Below are positions 1 through 12,770 of a stretch of 64,000 bases of DNA, piece after piece. The stretch is from Cloeon dipterum (Eukaryota; Arthropoda; Insecta; Ephemeroptera; Baetidae), in contig NC_088790.1 in NCBI RefSeq assembly GCF_949628265.1, forward strand, positions 24,308,545-24,372,544, written 5' to 3'. Under the pieces are notes generated by a model. That model was not told where the DNA came from and searched no databases. It saw nothing but the letters and a program-made list of their open reading frames with translations. Within the stretch, counting starts at the first letter, position 1; each line of letters begins with the position of its first letter. A program made the translations under genes and the position numbers.

Positions 1-2532
1 GAGTTGGCGCCAGTCGCGCACCAGGTAGACGACGGCCGAGAGCAAAACGAGGCCGAGCGAGTACGCGATGTTGGTCATGATGGTGCAGAGGGTGCGCTTT
101 TCCGGCCCAACCAGCTCAATCGCTGCATTACAATAAGGACCTAGTTACATTCACAATTCTGGCTACAAAAAAAATGGTAGACACTTGCATAAAACGTAGG
201 GCGTGCCGAGGATGGCGGGCACGGTGAAGCCGACTCCGACTCGCAGCACCATCCACGTCGTAAAATCTTGAGCAAACGCGGTGGCGATGCCGAACGCGCA
301 TTGGATGAGCAAGTAGATGAAAAATGAAGGCCGACGACCCAAACTAGGAGATGAAATTTGTTATTATTTATTAAAGACCGTCTTTGACGAAGTTTCTGGG
401 CACACCAATCGATTCTCGAGGGTAGAATTAGGTGAATTGGATTTTTTCCGACCAAAAAGTGCAGCGCGAAGTAGAACTTTTTTACCGCCAAAAATATGAA
501 CCTATTTGTGAGAAATGCGCATGCGTCAAATCTGGAGATGCCTCTCCTCGGCTACATCAGCTCTGACGCATGCGCAGTTCTCGCATAAAGATTCATATTG
601 TTTTGGCGGGAAAAAAAGTTCGCACGTCGCGCTGCACTTTTTGGTCGGCAAAAATATCCAATTTACCTTATTCGACCCTCGAGAATCGATTGGTGCGCCC
701 AGAAACTTGGTCAAAGACGGTATTTAAGGTGAAAATCTCTGCAAAAATAAATCAGGTTGAGTAATTAATTTAACTTACCTATCTTGAAGGTAGCCGAAAA
801 TATAGTTGCCGACGAGGCCTCCGGCCCCGAGCAGAACCAGGGCGAGCGTCGTGTAAAACGTTTTATCGCACACAATGTCCCACTGGAATGAGATTTAATT
901 GTTAAATTAAAAATGTCAAATCGTTGTTGCATTTTACAACGTTTCAAAGGGAGAGTCGCTCTATTCACCAGGATGCACCCAATTTAGAAAATCGGATCCC
1001 CCGCAAAGCAAGATAAGTGGTCCATCTGACGCTTGCCAAAATAAAAATAATTCATAGCTAGGAGAACTTTATAGCTAAATGTATGGATGGTAGAAAAAAT
1101 AATTTTAGATCTGTTATTTAATTTTTTTGTAAATAAAACAATCCCCTAAAAAATTTGATGTGGCAACGCTCGAAATAGATGTTTGTTCGATCGACCGTGC
1201 ATCTGAGCGTGCAGAGCCGCCCCCACCGGTACTTTATGCTAGGGGTTCCGCGAAGGGATGCCGCCGAATTTGGCAGATTCGCAGACCGCAGCACAGACAG
1301 CCCGTCGCGTCCGTAGTCGTGGCAACAGACGTACCACGTGACGCAGTGCAACCCCTGCGTGCGCGCGAGTGAGAGATAATCATCTGCACGCCTTCGCCTA
1401 GCATAATTTAGCAGTTACAAAAGAGAGCAAGAGCAACGAAAGTGTTGTTCTGAATTGTAATGAGTGTCTGCAATTGCTTTTTTACTGCTGCGGCGGCGGT
1501 GATGAAAGGCGGGGTTATTTATAGATGACTCATCTTTTCATTATATGCGAATATAGTAAAAAAGCCATTTAAATGCTGTTGCGCCGAATTTATAAAAATG
1601 TAACTCTTTATTAAATTAAAAATGCACTCTAATATTAAATAAATGAATTTTGGAGAGATTGATTAAAAGAAGATACATTAAAAAAAAATCATTTCCAGAT
1701 GTTATTTTGACCGGCTTTGTATTTTATAATTATTTGCGTAGCAAAAATTTCGTATTTTAAGTAAAAAAATAATTTTCTTCAATTTGAAAATCATAAAATT
1801 AGGAAATTGAATATTTTAATTCTGTCTGAAGTGTCTTTAATACGGCTAAACAATAATTTTTCAATCATCTTAATTTAAAAAATGGAAAGTCGCGTTTTTA
1901 TTTCAAAATTTATTATTTTTCCAAAATATTGAGATCTGAAATTTGTTTTAATTTAATGAAAACTAAATTTTCTCCAAAAACATTTTAAAATTAAATACCT
2001 ATACCTATTTTATTTCAATTTAGCGTAATTTTAAAACTGTTTGATATCATTTTATGATGAACATAAACCTTTTTATACCATTTTTTGGCAATTTTTTTCA
2101 ATTTTGCAATAAGATTATATTTTTCACTGACCTCCGTGACAATGGTATTGATGTACTCTGAAAAATCGTAGTCCCATCCGTGTTGGCAAGAAGTTGTCGT
2201 TTCATTTTGACGCGGCTCAGACAGGTCGGTGTACATGCGGCACTGGCTGAACGAGCCGTCCTTCTCCAGGGGAATGCTAATTAACGCTTTATCAACGGCA
2301 ATTATTATTTCGGCAAATTGGCAGACCTAAGATTGCGGCTCTGCTCGAGGGTGAGGTTGGACTCGTCGAGGGCAGGCACGTGACACCAGTGCTGCGGACT
2401 GGCCGACATGAAAATCTGGTTGTACGCGTGGAAGCCGCATGGCAGCACGCCTGGCAGCAGCACCAGGTACAAAATCACCTGCTGGTACGTGCCGAATTCA
2501 CCCACGTCCGGCAGGATCGTGTCCAAATCCAT
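1..2532 (-). CDS. SLC22-family organic cation transporter-like protein, 5' half (runs off the left edge)
   Basis: Five minus-strand exons join in frame: 2327-2532, 2132-2276, 779-882, 189-343 and 1-122 (about 244 codons). SLC22 proteins are 12-helix major facilitator transporters that move organic cations, carnitine or anions across the plasma membrane. The N-terminus has the family's GEFGTYQ segment, a first membrane helix ([13 protein letters not shown]) and a Cys-containing extracellular loop. Then come TEWDIVCDK, helix 2, GRRPSFF after it, [15 protein letters not shown] and [10 protein letters not shown], all hallmarks of the organic cation transporter branch. ATG 2532 is chosen because it is the first in-frame ATG and lies in a good context (GAAGATGGA). 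Introns 344-778, 883-2131 and 2277-2326 use GT-AG; 123-188 appears to be GC-AG. Helices 5-12 are outside the window, so the substrate cannot be inferred. Confidence 0.9.
371..727. mobile_element. TTAA-bounded palindromic MITE in an SLC22 intron (copy 1)
   Basis: Two arms of roughly 150 bases are reverse complements of each other. The left arm runs from TTAAAGACCGTCTTTGACGA through CCGACCAAAAAGTGCAGCGC to GCGCATGCGTCA. The right arm mirrors it and ends in GGTATTTAA. Both ends are TTAA, the target site used by piggyBac-type elements, so this may be a non-autonomous relative; that assignment is an inference. A second copy lies at 60696-61111. It sits inside the intron between two SLC22 exons and has no coding capacity. 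Confidence 0.8.
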
Positions 2533-2541
2533 CTTCACCAA

Positions 2542-3572
2542 TCGTGTGCTTCGATTTTTTTTTAATTAATACTCTTAACAAAACGCTGAAATTTTTCTTC
2601 AATTATTTATGTTTAAAATTTTGTTTTGAATATTTGATAGTATTTTATTCTAACAAAATAACTGATATAAGCTTATAATATAACTGAAACTTTTGGACAG
2701 TATGCGACAATATTAAGTTTGAATAATCACTTCATGATACTGTTTTGAGGTCTCATAGCAATATATTAAATTTATTGTTTGTATCTATTACCTACTCATG
2801 ATAATCAATCATAAATGTAATTTTAAAAATAATTAAATTCAATGTTTAGATAAAATAATAAAATTAAGTGTATAAAAAAAGTAATAAAAAATGCTAAGTT
2901 TATTCAGTTTTGGTTAAAACTTTTCAAATAAATTTTTTTATATTAATTTGAAATTATAATCAAAAATATGCTTCTTGTAAATTAATTTACACTAATTTAT
3001 TAAAACTGTGAAACAAGTTACCTCTCATCGTCATTTAAAAATCTCTCAGATAAAAATTAAATGGAAAAGAGAGTTAAAAAATGACTTTTCACCTTGCAAC
3101 ACTATTTCTTGATCGAACAAGACTAATTAAATGCACTTATACTTATTTTCCCTATAAAATTCAAATTTCATATAGTATTTCAAAAGTTAAAATTAAAAAG
3201 AAAATCTCAAACACGTATATACTTAAAATTGGATTTTGCATCCCTTCAAAAAAAAAATTCAGCTCTTAGCGGGTCTAACGATTTATGCTTTAAAGTAAAT
3301 TTAGGAGACACCTAAAAAAGCGAATCAATTCAAACTAAAAATTTTGAAGCCTTTAGAAGCCTGGTAATTATTTGACAAGATTAATTAAAAATAAGTTTTA
3401 GAAAATAGGTCCCAATAAATTTAGTTTCAAGCGATAAAAATTAAGAAAACTGTTGAAAAAAATGAGAATCTCCCTAATTTCAAAACCAAGACATTTTTAA
3501 ATCTTATGTGACAAAATTTGAATTAAAAATCATCTATGATTTTCAGCAATCTAGCAATGAAACAGCTCTTAC
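2542..3572. other. AT-rich non-coding stretch, possible intron in the SLC22 5' UTR
   Basis: Low-complexity AT-rich sequence between the SLC22 start codon and the upstream GC-richer block. No coding exon, RNA gene or repeat was recognised. If the donor at 3572 is used, most of this is a 5' UTR intron. Confidence 0.4.
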
Positions 3573-3775
3573 CGGATCCAACGTTGAAGAGCGGGCGTCA
3601 AAAGGCACTTTCCATGTTGTCGTCGGGCAGTTGCTTTGGAGCAAAAAGCGCACTAGATCATCGCGTTCCGACGGCAGCGAGCAAAAGCGAGCGAGCCGGC
3701 AAGCCGACCCTCGGCGCTCAGTGGGGGCGCACCAATTGAGCACCACCCTCTTTGGAAACTTCAATCTCAATTGAC
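3573..3775 (-). promoter_or_regulatory. Possible 5' non-coding exon and promoter of the SLC22 gene
   Basis: A GC-richer block in AT-rich surroundings ends, on the minus strand, with a good splice donor (GGATCCG then GTAAGAG, donor GT at 3572-3571). It lies about 1 kb upstream of the SLC22 start codon on the same strand. It holds one short upstream reading frame (ATG GAA AGT GCC TTT TGA). No convincing acceptor was found just before ATG 2532, so the link to the transporter is inference. Confidence 0.35.
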
Positions 3776-6167
3776 AGCAATTGATGAGTGGCCGCCCGTT
3801 TTGATTTGCCTCATTATCAAATGAACAGCATTGCTTGTTGCTTCGATTAACAGGCTGAAAATGCAATCGCACCTCGCAAAATGGTTTTAAATTCAATTAA
3901 AATCCGCATTTTTGCTTCTTGTAATTTTATTCAGCTCTGAAATATTGAATGACACGAAATACAATTTATTAGTGCAATATAGATTTGCATATAAGAATTC
4001 AATTTATGGTACAAACTTTGATGTTTTTTTTTTTTTAGAAATAACCACTTTTTTAAAAAAAGTAAATGCATGGAAAATATTTATATACCTGAAATTAGTA
4101 CATTTTTTGGAACAACCAAGACTCTTAAAAGATCGATTGCTTCAAATTTTCGCAATGTGCTCAGCGAGATGAATCAAATGATGTGCAATTTATATACTTC
4201 CACGATTGCTCATGATTTTTGTAAAATTTTCCGCATGAAGAATTGTAGCGGATTGAAGCAGAGCTTTTAATATTTGTCATAAATGTTTTTACAAATTGCA
4301 TAACTTGCTGGTAAAAAAATTAAATCAATTTTAAGTATTTGTGCAAACTCTTAACTAATTTACAAAATTAAGTAATATTGCATATTATTTTATCTTTCAA
4401 TGACCATTGCGTTTTTTAATTAAATATTTTAATTTTAAAAGTTTAAAGTAATTTTAAAAATTTTTTATTTTAAAGTTTAATTAACAGTTTTAATATAACT
4501 TTTTATGATAAGAATTAAATTTATCTAATATTTAATCTTTTTAAATATAAAATAACTTCCAGCCTTCAATATTCTGTTACAAGTTAAGAATATTTCTGAA
4601 ATTTAGAACCCTACAATTATTATGATGTTTTTCTTCTCACCATTCCTCATTCCTCCCCTTATTTAGAAACCAAAATGCTAACCACGATTTAATTGGTTAA
4701 AAAACTGTCGAAATTTTAAATCCTTTTAAAATGGAGCAGACGCAGGGGTGAAATAAAATTCGGGATGTTAATGATCGTTTTCACTTTATTTAAAATAAGA
4801 CATTTACATAAAATATTGATTGATCTTTACACATATCACGCCTTTTAAACCGAAAATGCTCACATTCACATGCATGTCGGAAACAATTCTACTATGGACA
4901 ACTTGCATTTGCGTATTTTCAACAAGTCTAAAAACACGTTTGTTCACAATTTTCAATTGTCATAATTAGCAACATGGAATTCGAGGGCGAATTAAATTTG
5001 AAAAAAGAAAAAGGACAGAAAGCGGTTCCGAGGCTTAAGCGCATTTCAGAGATTTCAAACAAACATGATTTAAAAAAATGCCAGAAACAATTTGTCAACG
5101 GTGAAAGCAAAAGGAAACTAAGAGCCGTTTTCGGTCGAATATCACAAGAAATCTCGGAAACGCAGCCTCGAATGAATTTCTTGCTTTGTCGGCGTGTGGC
5201 TGATCGATCACATAATATATTTTACTTTGCTCGAACATCACATTAATTTAAACAAACAGTTCCTTTCGCAGGGGTCCGTCAGGAGGGACAATTTAGTGCC
5301 CAGTCAATCAATCAATTTATTGCTGTTCGAACTGCGCGCGATTGAGCACTGGGCAGTTTTTTTTTCATTCTTTTCGAACGCTGAGCGAGAGAGAATTAAT
5401 CTTTTAAAGTTCAAAACGGTCCAATGTTTTTTAGGAGAAGGAGAGTTGCCCAAACTATTTTGAGTGTATTGCTTTTTCTTTTTCCTCGTAGTAAGTACAG
5501 TTAAAGAGTGATTTTCTTCATTCACCGTATTAAAGCATTTTGGTTTGTTAGAACGCCTAAGTATTAACATTATAATAAATTAAGTCTTTTATCACACTTT
5601 CTTCGATATTTTATTTTTTATATAACTTTTGTGCTGTCTTTCTCATCTTTGTTTTAAAAGTCACTCAAATACTCAATTCAATTTGGACGCACTTGAGCTA
5701 ATTTTTTGTTTGTTTTTTTTTCTGTTGGCAAAATATAGTGGAATGTTTGCAGACGTAAATTAGTGGGTTTAAAGTGACTTCGAAATGTCGTTGCTGTACG
5801 GCAGCAGAAGAAAGATCATTATTTGGCCCTACAACCAACCAAATTTGACCAACCAACATTGGACGCGGAAGATCGTCAGGAATTCAAAGCGGTTTCCGTT
5901 GCAAAACATCACTGAGGCCGCGAAATGCGGGAATTTCGAGACGCCTGCCGAGTTACGAATTGCTGGAAACGGGTCACTAGATATTTCAAACATAAAAAAC
6001 GATGAAAATTAATAAAAAAAAAACCTCTGGTTCTGATTTTTGCGGGCGAAAATGTGACGGAAAGCAAATTTGAGAAGGAACTCAAGTCAATACGTTTCCA
6101 ACAATTCCGATAAGCAGTCATCTTGTCACTGGCTGGAATGTCAGGTGGCACATTTCGACGCCGCAGC
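3776..6167. other. Intergenic AT-rich DNA between SLC22 and PAN3
   Basis: Mostly homopolymer-rich AT sequence. A few short open frames (for example 4974-5243 and 5785-6009) have no recognisable domain or splice context and are not called as genes. No tRNA, repeat or promoter was recognised. Confidence 0.4.
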
Positions 6168-6173
6168 TTTATT
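6168..6173 (-). terminator. PAN3 polyadenylation signal
   Basis: TTTATT on the plus strand reads AATAAA on the minus strand, about 90 bases past the PAN3 stop codon, which is a sensible 3' UTR length for a compact insect gene. Confidence 0.6.
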
Positions 6174-6260
6174 TTAATATTCCTTCTGACACGTGGAAAA
6201 ATTTGATTGCGTGCAGTGTCTGTTTTTTTGTTTTCATCCTACCTGGACGGCACGGTTGCC

Positions 6261-9200
6261 TTAAGAAAATGCACTAGCCGCCTGGACAATTTCGTCAAAA
6301 CTTTGCTCTAGGCAGTGCTTCAGCTCAGCGTACGTTACAACTAACACAGACTGCTCGTCTCTGGACATCAGACACACCTGAAACAACAAGAAAATTCATT
6401 AAAATTTAAAAAAAGCTCTACAAATCCGTATTAATGATTATTATTAAAAAATATTGACAACTGGCATGCGCCCCTTTGGCCTCCAGACAGGCGCTTCGCG
6501 CCAGTCCTTCAGACAACTGTCAGTTGAGGCAGCGGAATTGACCAAGGCTAAAATAAAAGCGTCAGCGCCGGCAAATCGTTAAAAAGATAATATGATCGCG
6601 CGACCTGAGGTTGGTGACAGAAAGGGGTGGAAAATCGTTACCTAGTATCGCCAAATGTGCTCGAAATTACCGAAAAGGCAGAAAAAACGGCCTGCGAAAG
6701 GATCCCAGGACGGGGTACCCTGAAAAAGGTCTTTAGGGTATCCCAAGAAAGAGACCAATCAATGACCTATCCAATTAAGGGTCGTGGCATGTCCGTAATA
6801 AAAATAATTTTTTCGACTTTTTCGAAAATTTAGCATGAAAAAATTCGTAAAAATTCTTAAAATGATCCAATTTTGAAAAACCAAACACAGGCAGACGCTC
6901 ATTATCAAGGGGCATCGATTAGTACTCGAATCAGCACCTTCCGCCACATAGGGCCCCGCCTGAGCCCCGAAAACCACAGTTGCAAGTAGTGTCACAAATC
7001 GCGTTTATTTACTTTAAAAATTATTAACTCGGCTCCTATGGGTCGTATAGTAATCAGACTCGCCGTGAAATTCTTGGTCTTTTAAACCCATTAACTTCAA
7101 AATCTAAAATTTGTTTTATTTTCTCTGGGCTAGATTGTAAATTGAGGTTCTCGAACACAATTTTCGACCGCTGGTGTAATTGTTTTAAATGTGTAGAAAA
7201 AAACTGAATGCGTCTTACCTGTTCATCAGTCCCTGCGTCGAGTTTGTTGAGGCAAGACACAATGTGCGCCATGTCGACCCACGGCTTGCCATCCTCGGTC
7301 ACCTGGTGGAACACATAATCTCGGAACAGTTTCAGCATGTACCGGTCACCGTTCTCGCTCCAGCTGGGGTCCAGATTCAATCTGCAATAAAACACAGATG
7401 AGCTAATTTCATCCCTCGCAAAATTAATGGGCGCATACTCAGGCCTCTCGTTGATGGTGCCGAGTTTGGTGAGCAGCCGCACCAGGCGCCCGTTCTCGAT
7501 TTCTTTGGACACTTCGTTCTCGAGCAGGTCACAACGCTGCTGAGTGGAATCCAATTGCGTGTAGAATCGCGCTCCGATCATCGGCATCAGGTCACTGACG
7601 GAACGTCTTGTTGCGTTTGACAAAAGGTACCTGAGGAATAGATAGAAAATATGTTCGCAATTTTGATCAGCTGATTTTCGCCAGGGCGATTAAAACCGAC
7701 TAAAACCAGACAATATTTGCCAGGCATCAATTGGCTTTTTTAAAATCGGTCCGAATTTATGGCTAAAAAAATTATTAACTACTGAAACACTGTTAAGCTT
7801 TTAATTTTGTTACTAAATTTAAAATTTTCAAAATTGAAGTCTAAAAAATATATTCAAATTTAAGGTAGAATTATTTTACAGTTATTTTCCTAAATTTAAC
7901 CAATTTAGGCGGCTAAAAACCGGTTAAAACCAGCTTGACCGAAATTATTTTAAAAATGCCGGCAATTTTTGACACTGGAAAAAACATGCCACAGCTCAGT
8001 ACCACAAACACCATTAACAAAAACAAATTCTATTTGTACTCACACGATGAGATTCCTGAGGTCACTGGAATAGCTTCTGGCGACGAGCTCCAGCGACGTT
8101 TGGATGTTTTCCCTCTTGGGAGCGAGCATCGACTTGCAAGCGAGCGCGAGCACGAGTCTACCGAGGGCGAGCAGGTCCTCTTGCTGGTGCACGGAAGCCA
8201 TCGACATGTTTGCGGCCGCGTCGAACATGACAACATCGGGGATGCCGCAGAAGCTGAGCCGCAGGCGCGGCACGTTGCCGTCGGTCAGGATGACCTTGCT
8301 CGGATGCAGGCACCGGTAGGCCAGGCCGGCATTGTGGATTGTTCGCAGAGCTGACGTCAGTTGGATCACATAGCTCCAAATAAGGGGTTCAGGCAATAGA
8401 CCTGGAATTTATACAAGCCATTTTCTTCTTTATTAACAGATTTTAAACAGTATTGACTAGGAAAGCAAGTTAGGTGGTTGGAATTTAATAATTTTCACAA
8501 GTTTGGGGATTTTTAAAGGTTTTAAAACAACTTTAAGATTGGTTAAAAATAGAGTTTAGGTTAAATGAGGGTGAATTTTTGTTTATAGAAAATTTTCAAT
8601 GATACAAATTAATCACTGGGAAATTTTAAACAATTTTAGGCATTGTAATATCATTCCGAAATTCGTTTGATATTTTTAAATTTAATTAACCAACAAAACA
8701 ATTTCATTATTAGAACAGAAAGCCTCAAAAATTAGTAAAACATGCCTCTAATATTTGTTTATTTGACTTTTATAATTATTCTAATTGCTGCAGATAAACT
8801 TTGACCCTGGGTTTACAAAATCAAGTCATTTTTTATATTTTATCCACTAAAAAAGTTTTAAATTGAAACTCACTTGCGTGCTGTCTGAGTAGGGCGTTTT
8901 TGGTGTGGCTGTAAGGCCTCGCAATGCCAGGGTCACCGTTAAAAGGGTCCGAAAATCCATTCGCCTGGTCACTGGCAGAAAAGTGTTTCGACATTAACGT
9001 CTCCGCACCAGGATGATAGTCATAAACAAACACGATGGCTGAAATTTTAAATTAGAATTAATCCACCAAGAATCAGAAACACAATTTAATTACAATTGTC
9101 GTTGAAGGCCTTAGTGGTGAAGACTTCTTTGATCTGCACAATGTTCGAGTGCTGGATTCTCTTCCAGGAATCCATGTTGGACATGCACTTGAGATTGGCT

Positions 9201-12200
9201 AACCGGAAGCCTGGGAAACAAACCGGTTAAATTATTGGCTGCAAATTGAGTGTTTGGGACAAACTAACCGTGAACTCTTCTCAGGCAAAACCGAGCTCCG
9301 CTTTTCGTGTGGGTCGCCTTGAACGTCGACGTCTGGTAAGAAATAACCTGCGACGTTTTTTGATTTGTTTGGGATATCGGCTCCAATGGGCATAACTCAT
9401 GGTAGTTGTCGATTTCCACAGGCAAATCTACAATTTTGAATGAGAATATTAATGACAAATATTTCAAAATTGATTTTAAACTTTATTTAATTCGATAAAT
9501 CAACAATGGATCATTTACAACATTCCGAAATTTTAAATTAATTTTGAAGGTTTGTTACAGATACTTTATTTTCAAAAATTGTTTTTTCAAGCAATATTTT
9601 AAATATGGAATTTTTTGTTGGACCATTAGTTTTCTTGAAGTTTCCCAAAAATTGTAAATATTTAAATATTGTGCTGGATTTGTTGTTTTAAAAATACTTA
9701 CTAACTGACAAAAATGCTGCAAAATTATCTGTCAGAAAATTTGGAGCAATTATTTCAATTCTTTTAGTGAGCAAAATTTTTTAAACAAATCGCTTAAAAA
9801 ATAATTATTTGAAGTTATTTTCTCACCTGGATATCCTTCAGCATTTGGCTGGGCGAGAACGAGGGCATTTCTGTGGAGCAGCTCTAGTCGGAACTCGTCC
9901 AGCAAGTAGTAGCTGCCCAGTGAGTTGGTCAGGTGCGTCGTGTGGCTGGTGGAGGTCAGCGACGGCTGCTGCGTCGGCTGACTGACCCTGTTTGGGGACG
10001 AAGTGCTCGTCGCCTTCGTCAGGTGGCTTGGCGTGCCTGGGTACACGTGGAAGTTTGGCATCACCACCGGCGACGAGTCTGAGCCCAGTCGGGTTGGCGT
10101 GCTCGAGCCGGTAGCCGAGGTCGGGTAGAAGTATGTCGTGCCTCCAACGTTTTCCTGAATCATAAATTTGTTTAAAGGAGGAAAAGGGCACCTTTCAGGG
10201 TATATTTTAATGAGAAAAATTGGAAGGCACTAATTTGAATGTCGATTGGACGGGATTTTTGCCGTTGAAATTTCTAAGTGTGCCGAATTTTACACATTAA
10301 TGTTAATGGGGAAATTCCGACCTTCAGGGTGTGACCCTGAGGGTCGGAGTATATCTGGGATGATAAATATTAAAATTCTTACTTCGAATATAGGCTTCTC
10401 TAGGTTGAAATTGTTGAAAACCCCCAGATGTTTCTGTCACCAAACTCGATTAATTAGGACATTTTAAGTGTTTTCTGATCCAATCGACCAACAAATTCGC
10501 CTAGAACTGCTCTAAAGCAATTTATGACGGAAAAAACTAATTTTTAAATTGACTTAAAGGTTTCTCCTGTTTCTAACCCGTCAGATAAAACAACTTTACA
10601 CTAAAAATGCCCGAAATCGTAAGGAAATTACCCTAATAATTGCAAATGAACGGTGGCGTCGTCTATTAACCTTTTATAAACACTGATAATTTTTGTTAAT
10701 GGCGAATTGCAAGGCTTTTTAGCAAAAAAACCAAAAAAATCACCTGATAGGTGGAAGTAACGGACATGACTTGAGCGTCGCCCATGGCGTCCAAAGGCGG
10801 AGTTTCTCTGTGCCTTTGCAGCCGCTGAGACGAGGAACCTAGCATTGCAGGAGACGGTTCTCCCGAGTACTCAGGGTTGAAGGTGCTGGCCGCCGGCGAT
10901 TCCGTGTTGCCAGCGATGCTGGAATACGTGAAATTGCCGGCGCTGGCAGAATTTGGCACAAACTCTTTGCTTAGTACCTAAAAAATAGCTGTATTAGAAA
11001 AAGAAAAGAAACGATTTCGAAATTAAAAAATTTCTACTTAAAGTGCAACAAACTGTAACGAGGGAACCATGCAAAATTTGTAGATCAGTAAATTTTTTAA
11101 CAAAGTTTTGCTAAATTAAAAACAAAAACAATAATTTTGCAAATAAATTTATAATCAAAGTTTTTAGGGCCTGAATATGAGAGTAAATTAATCACCAAAA
11201 GAAACCAAATCGTAATAATTGTTTTAGTCATGAAAATCAAATCCAGAATATTCTCTTCGTCATAAAAAAGCACTGTCCTCAAATAAACTAGCAGTCACTA
11301 CGAAGTGGTTAACATGAAATGCGAGCCAACCAAAATAAAACGTCAAAACGAAAAATTAAAGAGGCAACCAGAAAGAAAACAGGACACATGTCATATTGTA
11401 CCTCTTTAATGGAGAGACTGTCCAGGCTCAGGGACGCCATTCCTTTATTAAGAACTTGGCTGCTAGAGGCAGTGCCCTAATTTCACAAACCGTATTTTTT
11501 TATATTCGCGAGGAAAATCAAACTGCGGCAAAACTACCATGTAAGTGGCCAGCTTGGATTCCTGTGGCACACCGCCGTTTGGCCTGTTGTACACCATTCC
11601 GTAAACTGATTCCATCTTCTCACTTCCAACTGAAAATAAATAGGAAAAATGTCAAAAAGTGCACACCTGGAAGGTTTTTTACGTAGAGAACTATCTAGGC
11701 TGTTTTTAAGTTGTTTTTTTTTAAACCAGGAAAATTGGTTTTACATTTAATTCGGATTTGATTAACACTTTCCCAGGTTGCCGTATTTATTTGAGAGAAA
11801 ATCCGCAGATTTTTTGCATGCTAATCAAGCTACCTATTTTTTTAAATTTAAAATCACAATTTATATCTAAATTAGTAATAGAATCTTCATATTTCGCACA
11901 TCGTTGAATAGACCACGACGAAAGGAATGAAAACCAAGCGAAAAATATGGACTAAATTTCAACTTTTTTGAGAAATTCGGGCAAATTATGTAATTCCGAA
12001 ATTTAAGTATTGCTCCGTTATTCTGTTAACTTTTTCACTTAATATTTTTACAACAGATTCAATTCACAGACCTCAAATAATTGCAAGAAACAATAATTAA
12101 ATTAAATTTTATAAAATTTATTCTCCTTTAAAGATCCACTACTTAAAGCAGGTCTCCACGATCCTTAAGCAGGCCACACAATAATAAATACATACATAGG

Positions 12201-12391
12201 CCTAGCAACAGGGTGTCAGCAGTGGCCGCAGCAACCCTGTCGGGGGGCATTTGGCGCGGAGGCCGCGGCCGCTGGACGGTCCTGGGGGCTTCGGGGCCCC
12301 GGTTAGGACGGTCGGGGATGCCGCGAGGGCCGCGATTCGGGTCAAACGAGACGGGGAGAAGTGTATACACACCAGCAGCTGTCGGGTCCAT
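6261..12391 (-). CDS. PAN3: PAN3, adaptor subunit of the PAN2-PAN3 poly(A)-nuclease deadenylation complex
   Basis: Twelve minus-strand exons give about 672 residues: 12373-12391 (tentative first), 11538-11629, 11402-11476, 10744-10977, 9827-10154, 9269-9427, 9094-9210, 8874-9038, 8044-8401, 7439-7630, 7219-7381, 6261-6377. PAN3 dimerises, binds poly(A)-binding protein and recruits the PAN2 exonuclease to trim mRNA poly(A) tails in the cytoplasm. A PAM2-like EFVP motif follows the short N-terminal exons, then a low-complexity Ser/Pro linker with ENVGGTTYFY. The pseudokinase domain (LPVEIDNYHELCPLEP, CLRRVHG, QHSNIVQIKEVFTTKAF, VYDYHPGAETLMSKHF, IWSYVIQLTSALRTIHNAGL) lacks the HRD and DFG motifs, as expected. 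The coiled coil and C-terminal knob follow (PMIGARFYTQLD, KLGTINERPE, SCLNKLDAG, RDEQSVLVVTYAELK). All intron phases agree. The 19-base first exon (MDPTAA) fits by phase but needs cDNA proof. No CCCH zinc finger of the long vertebrate isoform was found. Confidence 0.95.
10285..10470. repeat. Dispersed repeat fragment in a PAN3 intron
   Basis: This stretch contains CCGACCTTCAGGGT next to an imperfect reverse copy (ACCCTGAGGGTCGG), and further on CTGTCACCAAACTCG followed by AGGACATTTTAA. Both motifs recur near 44187-44275 (ACCCTGAAGGTCGG, TGTCACCAAACTCG, AGGACATTTTTA). It is therefore an interspersed repeat of unknown class. Confidence 0.5.
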
Positions 12392-12770
12392 GACGGAACT
12401 GCTGACACGGGAGAGAAGCGGGGTCGCGCGGGGCCGTCTTGACTCGGCTCACCTCTTTCTGGCCGCTCGCTCGTGCGGCCGCGTCATCTGCGCTGTCGAC
12501 TCGGACACGACGGCCGACCTGCGGGTTACCTGCTGCGGAAAACTGCGGCGACACCAATTTATTTTGCGATTACGCTGGCTAAACTATGCACTCTATGCCC
12601 GACTCGCGAACTCGGCTGCTCTGCTTTCCCATTGGCTCCTTCTGCAGCGCACACGCAGCGCCAATCGCCGAGTGGCGCGAAACGAACGTAACGCAAGCAA
12701 TGCGACAATACGAGAACATTTTCGCAGAATTCTTTGAATTCCGGCTGCAATTCGAGGAAATATTTTATCG
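12392..12770 (-). promoter_or_regulatory. GC-rich PAN3 promoter / 5' UTR region
   Basis: A block clearly richer in GC than its surroundings lies directly upstream of the proposed PAN3 start codon. It contains CCAAT motifs in both orientations (for example around 12630 and 12660). Long open frames on both strands come from the GC bias and the resulting lack of stop codons. The exact transcription start cannot be read from the sequence. Confidence 0.45.

Noticed and set aside
1160-1372. GC-rich stretch with open frames inside an SLC22 intron
   Set aside because: It shows no homology and no matching splice sites. An alternative promoter (CACGTG at about 1337) is possible but not supported.
4974-5243. 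Lysine-rich 90-codon plus-strand frame
   Set aside because: No domain, promoter or polyadenylation evidence; low-complexity lysine content fits AT-rich background.
5785-6009. 75-codon plus-strand frame followed by AATAAA and a run of A
   Set aside because: The A run suggested a retrocopy, but the protein is unrecognised, no target duplication was found and the A run is short.
12213-12737. 174-codon plus-strand open frame
   Set aside because: It lies opposite the PAN3 start and promoter, has no recognisable domain, and overlaps other long frames on both strands; GC bias explains it.
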